Source: Plecoglossus altivelis (Eukaryota; Chordata; Actinopteri; Osmeriformes; Plecoglossidae). Taken from it: a DNA stretch of 64,000 nt. The stretch's first letter is position 1. The number at the start of each line of letters is the position of its first letter. The notes under the pieces were generated by a model. It was given only the letters and a program-made list of their open reading frames with translations. It had not been told where the DNA came from and ran no database searches. The stretch spans positions 18,301,404 to 18,365,403 of the forward strand of contig BROE01000022.1 in assembly GCA_036571765.1 (NCBI GenBank). Direction: 5' to 3'. Made by a program: the position numbers and the translations under genes. Shown here piece by piece: positions 46,555-59,296 of the stretch.

Positions 46555-47462
46555 GATAGTTCTGTATGGAAAACGATAGAAAGTGAAACAAATGTAATGC
46601 ATTCAAGTCGAACAGTATTGATTTAATGATAGAATTGTTTATGATGATGATAATAATAATAATAATAATAACAATAATAATAATAATATCAAGTCACTTT
46701 ACAGTACTTAATTTAAAGGGAGATGCAACCCCACTGAGGCCCAAGCCAAACCATTTCTTTCCACTCAAACCCATATATGTCCAGTAACACTGTAGAAAAC
46801 ACCGACTGGACGGCCAACCATACTGAGAAGGGCGTAAACAGTCAAGTGCGTACCTGGCTGCAGTTAGATAAACACATCTCGCTACTTAGTCGAGTTTGCT
46901 GACCACACATTACCGTAGGCTCTAATAAAACACTAACAGCCTATGCTGTTGACTAATGCTAGCTAGCAAGCTAACGTTGCCTCTTTCCATGTCTGTTACG
47001 TGAGATGCACCTGATGTTCATATCTATTAATTGACCAACAAAGTTGTGGTCTCTAAGTGCAATTTAACGTCAGCTAACTACTTCCTAAAATTCTGAAACT
47101 CAAATCAGTATGCGCCTCCTACAAATTATGCTAAACTTAGCCAGGCTAGCAGTCCAAGCAAGCCTGGCCTGTCTAATGAGCCTGTGTGTTTTAGACAGCG
47201 CAACGCCACATTTGATACGTCTTTTTTATATAAATAAGCCAACAGGTCCTGCTAACCAGAACACATGTACTAAGACGCCCATAAACTTACTACATTTACC
47301 TCTAGTTCTACATCACTCTAGTTCGCTATCTTCGTTCAATGCTGCTAGCCGCTGGGTAAACGGTCAGACAGCGAATCCCACACTTGTGGGTGAGTCGGTC
47401 GTGAATTCGTCAAATAAAAACGTTAATGGCTCCTTCATTAAGGAAAGCATTGTTCAGTTATA

Positions 47463-47740
47463 CTTACTGTGTGATGCGTTTACTTGGATGAATTAATTCG
47501 ATAGCTGTCTACTGTAGAATTGGGCACAGGACTTGCGATGGATTCTAACGTCAATGGTTTTGGCTTTATCACGTTGGAAGCAGCAAGCATGCAGAGGGAG
47601 CACTGCGTGTTACGGATGGCAATCAGGTCCAAATATAGTATTACATAGCGCTTCGTTATATGTCCAAGAAATACCACGATGTCGCTAGTTGTCCGGAACT
47701 AAGAAAATCAAACATAGTAAAATCTTTATTTATAAATGTA
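47463..47740 (-). promoter_or_regulatory. SSB 5' region and KLHL23 3' end
   Basis: A minus-strand donor (GTAAGT) at about 47,464-47,469 suggests an SSB non-coding first exon to its right. The KLHL23 poly(A) signal AATAAA (minus) is at 47725-47730. The two same-strand genes therefore seem to be separated by very little sequence. The 46.6-47.46 kb stretch between it and SSB exon 1 is intron and holds an (AAT)n run at about 46,645-46,690. Confidence 0.45.
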
Positions 47741-48059
47741 CTGATGTCACCAGGAATCTATTTTCCCAATGCATAAAACGATACATAGTTATAAGTTGTT
47801 TGGTACTTTGATATAGGTGCAAAATTGATATTTTTTGGCAATGTATAATAGCAAATATTACGAAGTATGTTTAAACTTTGGTACAAACGCACAGATGTCT
47901 CACACGACATCGTATTCCTTTTAAAATACCTTCCAAATTGTGCTTTTGAACTGTTATATGTTACTTACTACTACTACCACTGACAATAGTAGGCATGCCC
48001 ATGTTAACTCATTTGGCACAGGGAAAGTCACTTCGCAGTCATACTGACTGACCCTGATA

Positions 48060-49954
48060 CTATAAACTGTAAACACAAACACAACCATGTGATCGCGCTG
48101 CACTGGGGAGGTTTCCAACAATCTCCCAGCTGTCCAGTTCAGGGTCGTACTTCTCTATGCTTTGCAGATAAGTCCCCTTTGAGTACGAATATCCGCCCGT
48201 CACGTAGATGCATCCGTTTATCACCGCTGCCCCGCACTCCATCCTCCTCTCCTTCATCACGGACATCTGTCTCCAGTCGTTACTGTCAAAGTCATAGCAG
48301 TCTGTGATGGTGGTCTGCCCGCCTACCAAGTACAGTTTGTTGTTGAGAGAGACCGAACAGAGCCCGTATTCTGAAAAGGAGAGAAAAATGAGAAGGATCA
48401 GACTCATCGTTTTGTGTGTAAAGAAAATGCAACAGCAAGTTGTGGTATAATTGGTCTTACCTGGATGAGGACTGATGGTGAGAATGTTCCACTCATTAAT
48501 GTCTGGTCTGTAGGTCTGGATCTTTTCGTAGGTATAGCTACCTCTGGATCCATAATGGCCGCCCGTCACATAGATAGTGTCACATTTGACACAAGCCGTG
48601 GCATTCCCCACACCTTAGCAGAAAAGAGTTCAAAAGCAACATTAAAAAGGTAGTGTCGCAATGTGAATTATATACACAGTATGCAGTAAAAACAATAAAA
48701 AAACAAACGTCATGGTGTTCATAACATACCTTGGATCATATTAGCAACAGGGAACCATTTTCTCTTCAAAGGATCATAAAACTCAGTCTCCTGTTCGGGT
48801 GCCCCTCCTCTGTAGCCGCCGATGGCATAAATGCACCCTTGTAAGGTGACCGAGCAGTGGTAGTACCTGGGTGTGAGCATTGGACACCCTTCCGTCCACA
48901 CGTCACGGTCACAATCATATATCCACACTGTGTCCAGGGCCTCGATGTTGTCGGTCCGGTAACCCCCGGTTACGTAGATATTAGCCCCCAGTAAGGTGAC
49001 ACTGTAGCTTTCCCTGGTGTGGTCGGGCATGTCCTTGCCCTGCACCCACGTGTTACTGATTGGCTCCCAAATGTGAACCTCAGACAGAGGATGCCAGTAG
49101 TACCCTCCGATGATGTACATGCTGGAGGAGCGCTTTCTGCACTTTGCAGTAGTCTCATGGCAGGTGGACTTCAAGGAATGGACAATCAGAGATCGACATT
49201 TTCTCTCGTTCCCCAGCAAGCCTTGTCTCTGTTCCTCCAGAGCCGTTTTGAAGTACATGTCATCGAGTTCTAAGTGGACGCAACGGAGCAAGTCCTGCAG
49301 GTGATCGACACGGGAGTCCATGTCGTGGCTGACCCATTTGACCACTGCATCCAGAAGCACGCTTTCCTTCCATACGTTGAGGTTCTCGGCCGACAAGACG
49401 GATTTTAGTTTCCCACAATCCACCTCCAGAAACTCATCCTGGTGAGTGAGCTCCTCAAATCGGCTGAGCATGACCCTGCGCGCCTCGCGCTCAAGAGCGG
49501 GACAGACGTGCAGCTCGGCAAAACAGTGCATGCCCAGGCAGTTATCCACGTCCAGGAAGCGGATGAGAAAGTCCTCGCAGGCCTGTTTGACAGGGCTGAA
49601 CTGCAGAAGATCTGCTGCTTCCAGCAGACTTTGGACGTTGCTCTGTGTGATGTTCACCCTTGATGTGTAAACGTAGTTCACCAAAGACCCCAGAACCTCA
49701 AAATCAATTCCTGTCAGCTTGATGAGGTTGTTTGACCTCTCCTTCATGTCAGCTGTGAACATGACTTTAAAATAGGAGCTGCAAGCTGAGAGCGCTACCT
49801 TGTGGCAGTTAAAAACCTGTCCGGTGGCACACTGTAGGGTGATGTCAGTGAAAAAGCCATGGGCATAGAAGTCTTTGAGAGAGGCTAATAAATCTGTGGG
49901 ATGGGGGATGTCGCAGAAGTCATAGATATAGTCGTCTTTTCCCTCGTCTGACAT
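48060..49954 (-). CDS. klhl23: KLHL23, BTB-BACK-Kelch protein
   Basis: This is a Kelch-like protein, a family that mostly serves as substrate adaptors of Cullin-3 ubiquitin ligases. Three coding exons (48730-49954, 48461-48613, 48060-48370) give 562 residues (human KLHL23 is about 558). BTB domain at residues about 20-140 (FFTDITLQC, HKVALSACSSYFKVMF), BACK at about 150-260 (LLQFSPVKQACEDFL), then six Kelch blades with GG pairs: MYIIGGYYWHPLSEVHIW, IYVTGGYRTDNIEALD, IYAIGGYRGG, IYVTGGHYGSRGSYTY, LYLVGGQTT, IYVTGGYSYSKGTYLQ. The blade sequences and the position next to SSB point to KLHL23 rather than KLHL41. A 5' non-coding exon probably ends at the donor near 50,325-50,330. Confidence 0.95.
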
Positions 49955-50324
49955 GGCGCCTGTGAACTGATGGACATGAGATCGACATAATTTATTTATT
50001 TAAAAAATACAAATAAAAAATCCGTTAAATATTTAATTTTCAAGTCGCGTTTGCCAGGATGACAATTTGTACGATTTTAAAGTGTCACTTTACTATTTTG
50101 TTAAACCAATATTCATGGTTCTTCGTGGTGAACGATTTCTCTACTCAACAGATTAACAACAAAAACGTAAATGTGTTACTGGCACCTTCAGTCATGTAGG
50201 GTACTCATCTTTACTCTCCATTCTTTGCATGTGCCACTCTGAATATGAACACGGACGAATTCAAATGATGCACGTATACAATATTCTACAAAACCTAAAA
50301 GCAATCTATATTGTTATAGTGTTC

Positions 50325-51289
50325 TTACCTTAATGGGACATTAAGGGACGCCGCGAGCCTGACGGAACAGAAGGACGCTCGTGTGTCCTGTTGTCTGAGT
50401 CGCGCGGTTCGGTAGCCTACACTCGTGAACCTCAAATTAGCCCTGAAGGTTTGCACCGCTGTCCTATTTTGGTATCTGTGTATAGTTGGAGAGGCGCCGG
50501 CTGTCACCCTACCGCTCCATATCCAAGCCAGTCTGAGTGCATCATACCCGGCCAGAGAATGTCTTCAGCGACCGAACAACAATCACCGTTATTCCGACTG
50601 CCACACGTTCTTCGTGGCCACGACAATGGTCAAGAAGAGATGCGCGCTACAAGGACGCTGAAACGAATAGAGGGCAGGTCCACACCTACCTCTGCCGACT
50701 AAATGCGACTATTCAGTTTGAAGCAAGTGTCTGGGCTTTCAGTTATACAGAAAGACAATTCCCATTCACTGCTCCATACTCATTCTTTCTCTTTCGTTGC
50801 CATGGCAGTGTTAGCCTAATCCTAATAAGGATTAAGACTATTGCATAATCTGCGTTCGACTGGTACAGTGAATGAACCCATATATTATGATTTAAACCAG
50901 TCAGTATGTGGTACATTTATTAATAAGTAGTTGTTTTTTTTAAAGAAGTGGGTGTGGGTTATATAGGCTAAATTGATGTAAGGTCGTAGCCCAACTACTG
51001 TGTTGAATGGCCAAAAACAGTCAACAAATGGCAACGGTTTAATGTCAATTACATTTAATCTACAAATATCCAGCAACTGAGGTACATTTCAAACACTACG
51101 ACAAGTATCACAAAATGAAACACATTGTAACAAAAACATAGGTTTTTCTACATGAAACATGTTGTTATTATTGTAAGTATCACCAAGCTAAACAGGGAAC
51201 AATTGAATAATGCTAACAGTCTTGAGTGGTTAGATTAGACATTGGAATGTTCTACTTGTAGAAACGTCAGTAGGAATACCCTGCAGGGT
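50325..51289 (-). other. KLHL23 5' non-coding exon and PHGDH 3' UTR
   Basis: A minus-strand donor near 50,325-50,330 fits a KLHL23 5' UTR exon to its right, in a moderately CpG-containing block up to about 50.6 kb. On the right, the PHGDH 3' UTR probably ends at AATAAA (minus) 50916-50921. No other gene was seen between them. Confidence 0.45.
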
Positions 51290-54200
51290 TTACAGAGAGA
51301 GCTGGGCAGCTTCTTTCACTAGAGGGTTTAGATTTCCCAGATCTCCCAAAAGAGAGGACAGCCCCACACAGAACCATTGGTCACCTCCGCTGGCTGCAGG
51401 CCCGCTGAACGCCTGCATCTCCACTCCAGCTGTGGCCAGCACACCTGCAAGGGACACACAGACACAAGCATGCTGAACAAGAGCTAACAGTCCCTGTAAA
51501 TAAGATCCTTAGTGTCTGGCAGCATGTTCGACAGGGCTTCTCGTGAGCTGCAGAGGTCAGAGGGGGTGAACGGTTACCGGTGACGGCAGGCAGCAAACGA
51601 GGGCATCCGGAAGCCTTGAAGAGGAGCAGGTTCCCAGAGAGAGGGACAGGCTGGCGGAACATGCAGCTGTCCAGACCCAACAGCACTGGAACACCTCCTT
51701 GTACGGAGCCAGACGCCTGGTGCCTGGAGCCCTTGATGGAGAGCTCCACCTGGCACAGGTTCCCTTCACAACCCTGGATGTGGTTTTTGTTTACCTGAAG
51801 AGCAAAAGACAAAACCGGCATCCCGCTCATCATTCCGCAGTCACCGAGGATCGATCTTATCAGAACGTTGGCTTTCCATGCTGGATCTTTGTATATTTAC
51901 CGTAATCCCAGCCTCCTTGGCCAGGGTAAGAACATTGACCAAATTAGGGCAACCCTTGGATCCATCTGCCAGGAGTCCAACCATCACAGCAGAAGTCATG
52001 TAGCCAGTGGAGCTTTTCAGGCAGTCACCTGGTTCACATTAAATAATGCTACATGTTAATGCATGACAGCTGATTTGGTCTCTGTAATAACAGCTGGTGA
52101 CCACCAGAGGACAGCAAACCGCAGAGAATTCAATTCAACTCCCTTATCAATGTGACTGATCCTCTCTAGTCCTTAACAGAGACCATGTGGGAGTTGGTGT
52201 AGTATGCGCGTGTTTAAAATACTACCCATCATGCACCTGGGATGAAAGAGAGAAAAGGCAAGTATTGAGCTTCTACCTTGGGTGGTGATTTGCACAGTGG
52301 TGAAGGGTGCCTTGGAGGTGTAGCAGGATTGCAGCACCGCCCCCAGGGCCTCTCCAAGCTTGATCCACAGGTGAGACTCAGGGGAGAATGTGCTGGCTAA
52401 TACCTGCGCATTCACCTGTATTCAAAACACAACATTATGTGCGAACGTGGGTTATGGTTTGGGGGGAGAAAATAACTGTACAGATTACAAATGGTTTTTC
52501 TTTGTGCTTTGACAGTGTTTGTAATCATTAAGGAGTTGACATTTGACAGTAATACATTTTGTAAAAATGTTTTGTGAAAACAAACCCGACGTTTGTTGAA
52601 ATGTGTTTTTTAATGCCTACTACGTGTCTTAACATGCCCTGATAATGTTCATTTCCCAGAAAGGCTTGCGACATAATGCACATATGACAAATGCATTTTT
52701 TTTCCTTTAAAAAGGCAACTGTTCTACTGATTCCTAAGTCACCAACCTTGAACCAGTTTTGTGTAAGACAGTGGCTCTAGGCTAACAAGGCGCATTCTGA
52801 GCATGTTCAAGGTCTGAGAATGTTCCCACACAGTGACATTCCCACACTGGTCGAGGAAACAATCTGAGATGCCAAGTCCTGTTCTGTGGATGGGGGGTAA
52901 GGAGAACTCACAGCTCCAACCAGACCGCTGCCCTTCACCATGTCCACGATCTGCACGGCGATGTCCTGCCCACAGCGCACTTGTGCCTCCTTGGTACTGG
53001 CCCCCAGGTGAGGACAGCTGATCACATTGGGATGGTTCACCAGAGAACGCTCCTTCGGTGGCTCCTGTCGCAACACAGCGCAGCACGCGGGGGGGGGCAG
53101 GGGGACGGTCAATACCAAGGAAACGCCAACTCATACGAGAAAACCACATGAAATGTCATAGTTTTACGAGGTGTTCTTGCCTCCATGAAGACGTCCAGGC
53201 CGGCTCCGCCACACTGGCCAGACTCCAGAGCTCTGAGCAGGGCCGCCTCGTCGATGATGCCACCTCGCGCACAGTTCACCACCTTGACGCCTTTCTTACA
53301 CTTGGCAAATGAAGCATCGTTCAGCAAACCTGTAAGAGGCGACGGATCACGAGGAATACGGTCAAAAACAGCCTGGTATGTAGGTTTCTAAACTGACCCC
53401 ACCCCCTTCTGGAGCGGCCCCGGGGCCCCACCCCTCTCACCAGTGGTGGCAGGCATTAGAGGGGTGTGGACAGTGATGTAGTCGCACTGAGGCCACAGCT
53501 GTTCCAGGGACATCTGCTCCACTCCCCAGGTGGCGGTCACCTCAGGTGGGGTGATGGGGTCATACCCGATGGTCTAGTAAGGAACACAGAACTTCATCAA
53601 ATCTAAAAGGGCGAGAGGAGGATCGCCACTCGTTTGACACAAACTTTCAAAACGTACGGAGTAAAAGATCCTGGACCGACCTTCATACCAAAGGACTGCA
53701 TTCTGGTGGCCACCTCTTTCCCGATCCTTCCAAGTCCAACGATTCCAAGAGTTTTACCGTACAGCTCAGCACCCATGAACTGCAGAACAATCAAACTATA
53801 CCCTGAGCCTCCAACCTTGAGCATCCACTGATTACTGATGACTGGATGAACTATGACCCTATTACGGCTAAGTGTCGAAAATCAAACCCTAAACATCAGT
53901 ATTATTAGTGTTATTCATATACATCTAAAACTGCTTACCTTTTTACGATCCCAGTTCCCTGCTTTCATGGACATGGCTGCTTGAGGAACATGTCTACAAT
54001 GATACAGGTCATTCTTTTATTATGGAAAAAATCACGTCAAATACCACATTTGGCCAAGATAGCTAAACAGTGTTAAGTGTTTCCAACACCTGGGTGATAG
54101 CTTACCTTGACAGGCTCATTATCAGGGTACATGTCAGCTCTGCAGCACTGATGGTGTTCCCACTCGGCGTGCTGAAATGACAGAATTCAACTTTAAAACT

Positions 54201-55273
54201 AAGAGCGATCAACAGTGACAAGCACCGAGAATTCAATTCAAAACTTTATTCACACTCACAAAATGTGTTGTACAAAGAATATCCCACCCGACACCATGGA
54301 CTACAGTGTGAATGCTTTTAATTTGGTCATCTTTACAAACTTACTTCATAACTATGATGCCCTTCTTGGTGGCAGCGTCCACATCCACGTTGTCGACCCC
54401 AGTTCCAGCTCGGCCAATGATCTGCAGCTTCTCAGCCACATTAATCACATCAGCTGTAACCTTGGTTGCAGATCGCACAACCAGACCATCGTAGTCCTAC
54501 AGGAAAATGCATTAAGAGATACGTTGCTAATGGTTGTGTGCGTTAAAACTGTGCTTAAGAATCTTACAATAATTAGTGAGAAATCATACTCGTTATATAA
54601 CAAAAAGAGTATGAGCACACAAAGAAAACAATTTCAAAAGTCAAACTTCGTCATCAAATTAATCTAAAAATGAGGGCTCTCTATGATGATGATGTTGATC
54701 ATGCATAGTTGTTGCAGCTCAGTGAGATGGAAGGGAATTCTGCACCCACAATGGACTGGGATCTCAGCACATCTCTAACGCAGTTGCATCAGATTCGAGG
54801 GCGGTACTACTAGATAGCATGCGTGTAATCAGGCAAGGTAAAACTCGTCAATGTATTTGCAGCTAATGCTAAAACTGAAAAAACATGCGATGTATATCAT
54901 AAACCTTACGAAGACGCGGTGCATTTTATAGTTACATCATAGCACATTTTTAAATCAAGTTGCACCTATATAAACTGTTTCACTAAAAACACAATCTACA
55001 CTTTTTTGACTCCACAATATAAACAGCAATGCGATGAAAAAGTGATTAAAAACCACTTTAAAGCGCGTGCTTTTTTAATGAGGAAAAACCTCGAGCGAGC
55101 GTCATGCACTCGCTCACTCGACTAGAAGAACTTACCTTGATCTCTGCAATCAACTCATCCTTCGTCATATTTTGCTTTTCCGTCACTTGGATTCCATTTT
55201 CCTGAAGAAGCTTCTTGCAACAAGGATCAACACTTTCACTGATTAAAATCCGCTTGATGGATATCGGAGCCAT
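51290..55273 (-). CDS. phgdh: PHGDH, D-3-phosphoglycerate dehydrogenase
   Basis: PHGDH oxidises 3-phosphoglycerate with NAD+ to 3-phosphohydroxypyruvate, the first step of serine synthesis, in the cytosol. Twelve exons: 55136-55273, 54345-54496, 54106-54171, 53939-53993, 53681-53779, 53441-53573, 53181-53329, 52912-53064, 52277-52415, 51901-52028, 51578-51794, 51290-51444. They give 527 residues (human is 533). The NAD-binding glycine motif is TLGIVGLGRIGKEVA. Catalytic-domain motifs include NCARGGIIDEAAL (active-site Arg) and NVISCPHLGASTKEAQ (catalytic His); the dehydrogenase signature around CDYITVHTPL is present. The C-terminal substrate and ACT-like regions follow. The intron after exon 7 starts GCAAGA rather than GT, and only that choice keeps frame. 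Start MAPISIKRILISESVD is in the expected place. Confidence 0.97.
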
Positions 55274-56146
55274 TTTGTGGTTTAACAGTTCGGGGAGATC
55301 TTATTCAGATGAATGGCCAATTCTTACGTAAACTGATGGATGGCTGGGCTACTGAAAGTTTCGGACCCAGTAGAAAATCGTTGTTAAGGACTGCCCCCTC
55401 CTAATACAAGCCCGCCCCTTCCCATCTCCTGACGGTTAAAGACGGTGGGATAGGCCCTTCACCATACCCAATAACTTGACTGTGTGAAACACGTTTCAAA
55501 GAATGTAGTAAGAATATGAAATATTATAAGTAGAAATTAGTTCAACACATGCACTAAAGAGAATCTGGCAAAATTGCCTCATGTGTTTGATTCAACCTAC
55601 ACAGCCCACCACCTGACTCAATTAAACGAACCCATGACAGGCCTTTTACTGCTCATTAAGATTACATTTGAGTCGTGGCTCTGACCTCGAGATTTTCAGA
55701 AGCATCACGTCAGTTGCCTAACAGTAGGCTAAACTTTAAAAGGAGTATCTGTTGCACATTCATTCAAACACATTTGAACACGGTTCCAGTGACAAGGTTC
55801 AGGTGAAATAAATCAATGTTAACTTTATACGTTTACAATTTGCTTGTTTCGAACAAAACGTGGCTCCATGGTGTTTTATGTCATGCCTGAAATAGCGCCA
55901 CCTGTTGGAATGGCCGCAGTTTCAAATGGTTCCGCTAGTTAAGTGTTGCTAGGATACATTATAACAAATGTGACCCTCGTACTAGTCTCAAGTGCCTGGC
56001 CTACACTACTACTACTACATTACTACAGTACTGTAGTAAGAAATATTAATTTCTATCGACCACCTTCGTAAATACCATAGCCTTGCAACTTCTATCGGTA
56101 TGTAGTAATTGTATATACATGACTAAAACCAAACGATTGTGCTCAA
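55274..56146. promoter_or_regulatory. PHGDH/CFAP210 head-to-head intergenic region
   Basis: 873 bp lie between the two start codons, so it should hold both promoters. A CTCF-like core (reverse complement of CCAACAGGTGGCGC) is at 55895-55908. An imperfect RFX X-box-like site (GTTGCTAGGATAC) is at 55944-55956, which would suit a motile-cilia gene; the match is partial. No other gene was seen. Functions are inferred from motif likeness only. Confidence 0.4.
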
Positions 56147-59100
56147 ATGGCAACAGCATCAGCAGTGAAATATGGTCGACGACAGGGATCTGGTAAAAAA
56201 AGTAAGTGTCCTTATTTGGCGTGTTATGAATTGAGGTGTGATCATATAGCAACATGAGCGTGATTTCTTTTCATTCTTTTATCATTTGTTTCTCAAATGT
56301 CTTCTTTTTTGTTGTTGTTGCTTTGACCTCTGCTGTTTCTTCCGTGCATACAGTGGCAGAAGACAGTGAAACATTGAAACCTGTAGATCTTCGTCAGGTT
56401 ACTGTCTTGCCCAAAGCTGAATGGCTCCGAATTCAAGGTAGTCTGAACAGTGTGAACATACAGAATGAAAGGCTCAAGGAAGCAGCCAGGCAAAGAGAGG
56501 AAATGCACTTGCGTTCCAAGGAGGTGGTGAAATTCTGGTCCAATACGATTGCTGTAAGTATCCTACTTGATGTAGTGTTGTGTTTGAAATCATTTGAATG
56601 TGCACATTTATTTTTCAATGCATGTATGTACTTCTTTAGGGTATGTTTGTGCCAATTACCTTTATAGGGGCAAAGACAGAAGAAACTGAAAGCTAGGAAG
56701 ATTCGTGATGAAGTTGAGGAGGAGGAGAAAAAAAAGATTGATATCGAGGAGGCCAAATATCAGGAGGAAAAAAGGAAAGAGGCGATTGTGAAGGCCAAGT
56801 CTCAGCAGTACTATCAAACGGATCGTGTCAAAGGATTTCATGTTTGTAGTCCTTGAATTTTGTAGTTTTTCACCTGTATTCGTAACCTGTTCACAGTGTG
56901 GTTATTTGAGTACCGATTATTGTCCCATATAATCCCTTTTCTTGTTATTTCCCCAGAGTGCACTCCTACTGACAGAAGTCTTAAAGGAGAGAGAGGCTCA
57001 GATTAATCTGAAGCAAAGAAAGCTAGAAGCATCCAAAGATGTGGACAGGGAAGCCCTCGTTACAATCAAACAAAAAGACAAGGACGCCTCTAAACAGGAA
57101 GTGGAGAAAGCACTTCAGAGGAAGCTTGAATGCCAAGCTGTAGCAGAAGCCCTGAAACAGCAGTAAGTAGCCCCAGTCCTCGGCAGAACCACGACACTCA
57201 GTCAACCTGTAGGGGTCCCGTGCATGAACGTATCCTAATGACTGTGCTTACAACCCTGATACTGGAGATGACCCCTCCTCTGTCGTCCAGTGTGAGCTGC
57301 TCCAACTCCAAATTCTTCTGAAGACTCCCAAGTTGATCATCCCCACTATGCAGTTCACCTTAACTGTCAAGTTTTAGTGATGAACACGCTGGTCTCTTTG
57401 ACGTTATTAGGGCAAAGGAGCATGACATGGCCAGAGAGCGAGAGAGACAGGAGGAGCAGAGGGAGGCAGAGGAGATTGAGCGTCAGAAGAACCTCTTTCT
57501 ATTGGACGAAAGCCTAAAGAAACAGAAGAACCTGGAGGAGAAGAAGCAAATCATGAGAGATCACATGGTATGAGCGTCACAGCTGGTGGACGCCATCACT
57601 CACTGTTCTCTTTTTTCTGCAGCTGGAATGTTGACCCACAGCCGCTTGTTGCCAATGCTTGTTGCCAATGCTTGTTGCCAATGCTTATTGCGTATTGACG
57701 AGTCCTGCACCTTTGCAGGATCATCTGTCAAACAGAGATATCATCAGAGCCATAGAAGCCCAGCAGCAGGAGGTGGAGGACAAACGAAGGCAGCTGTTTG
57801 CTGCTGCTAAAGAGAAGATGATGAAGCTGAGGAAAGAGAAAGAGGCTGAGATGTTACGGTACGTTTCGTCTCCCCGCCTCGTTCAGCTTACTCTGCAACG
57901 CTACACTGTGCCGTCACTGTAGAAGGTCCATTTTTGATGTTGACCAGAGTGGCGATGAGCAAATAACATTATTTTGTGGTTGTACTGGCCCTCATCCCTG
58001 AGTCATCGTCACTGATGATGAACTCTGATCTAGTATTATCTGCTCCTCTCGTCTGCTCCCCCAGAGAGGCCCAGATCCACAAGGACAGTCTCACAGAGGA
58101 CCTGGCTAAGCAGCGCAAGGAGCAGGAAGCTAATGAGGAAGAGATCATAGCCAAGGCTGTTGCTGAGCTTGAACACAAACTGGATATGCAGCTGAAGGAG
58201 AAAGCTGAGCAGAAAGCCGCCATGTTGGACTCGATCGCGTCACACAGAGAAGCGATGGTACACAGTGTTAGCTGGCACACTATAGGGCGCCATGTTGTCA
58301 TGTGCGGATTGACACCATTCATGGCGAGAGTCGTGCTCGAGACATAAGATGAATCAATGGCTCGGTGAAATGGTTGTAATGACATTGTGTTTGTCCTTGC
58401 AGAGAAAGGACCAGGAGTTGAGGGCCAGGGAATGTCTTCAGGAGGATGTTGACATGCTGTGTGCCAAAAGAGAAGCGGACAGGATCTTTCTTGAAAAACA
58501 GCATCTAAAAGCTCAAAAGAACAAGGAGGACGGACGAGCTTTGCAAAGTCACCACGTCCATCAAATGGTAAAACTTCCTCTCCTGTGGTTCTGTAAACAG
58601 GCAGAGAACAAGACATCACCATGCAACTCAGAGCAGATCAAGTTAACAGCTAAGATCCTGGTTGGCAAGCAACGCCAGAGTATAGAAAGTACTTAACAGC
58701 TAATGACCAGGGGTTGAATGGTCAGTGTAAGTGGACTCTCCCATGTGGTCTGAGCACGTGGTTGGTGTGCTGTGTTCCGTACACAAACCCACCTGGCTAG
58801 CTGTGAGCTGATCAGGTTCTGTTTACAGTTCCAGCTTGATCCATCTTCCTGCATGATCAGTAAAGTGATGTTTGTAACGTCTCTACCAGGGCTGAAACAA
58901 ACCCACCGCAGCTTTGGAATAATGGAAGTCGTTTGTGTTCAGGCAGAGAAGCAGGCTGGGAAGCAGCTCCTGAAGAGAGAGCTGGATGATCTGGAGAGCA
59001 TGAACGCTCGGCTGGTGGCAGCGGAGGAGCAGCAGTTCCAGCTGTACGCCCAGCAGGTGATGCAGGCTGCAGCTCTGGCTGAGAGGAACATCCTGCCCCT

Positions 59101-59296
59101 TCGCAAGGCAGCCAGGGAGGGTCTGGGAGGGGGGCAGGGCCCCGTGGTCAGAGGAGTCAGACCAAGCTACCTGGTCCAAGATGAGTCTGGCGTCCAGATG
59201 CCTACCTATGTCTGTGAAAGCACCATGGATATCAAGGAGCTGAATGAGACCACTGATATTCAGAAGTCCAAGAAGAGGCTGGGGTTCACCTTTTAG
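56147..59296 (+). CDS. cfap210: CFAP210 (CCDC173), ciliary coiled-coil protein
   Basis: CFAP210 is a coiled-coil microtubule inner protein of motile cilia and sperm flagella. Nine exons: 56147-56201, 56354-56553, 56668-56841, 56957-57162, 57411-57567, 57719-57858, 58065-58257, 58403-58567, 58943-59296. They give 547 residues (human is about 552). After a short basic N-terminus come VDLRQVTVLPKAEW, SALLLTEVLKEREAQI, SNRDIIRAIEAQ, then long Glu/Lys/Gln-rich helices, and the conserved end GPVVRGVRPSYLVQD..KELNETTDIQKSKKRLGF. All junctions are GT-AG and in phase. It is transcribed away from PHGDH across an 873-bp gap. Three tandem AATAAA copies follow the stop. Confidence 0.95.

Noticed and set aside
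48060..49954. KLHL41 as the identity of the Kelch gene
   Set aside because: The Kelch blades and the position beside SSB fit KLHL23 better.
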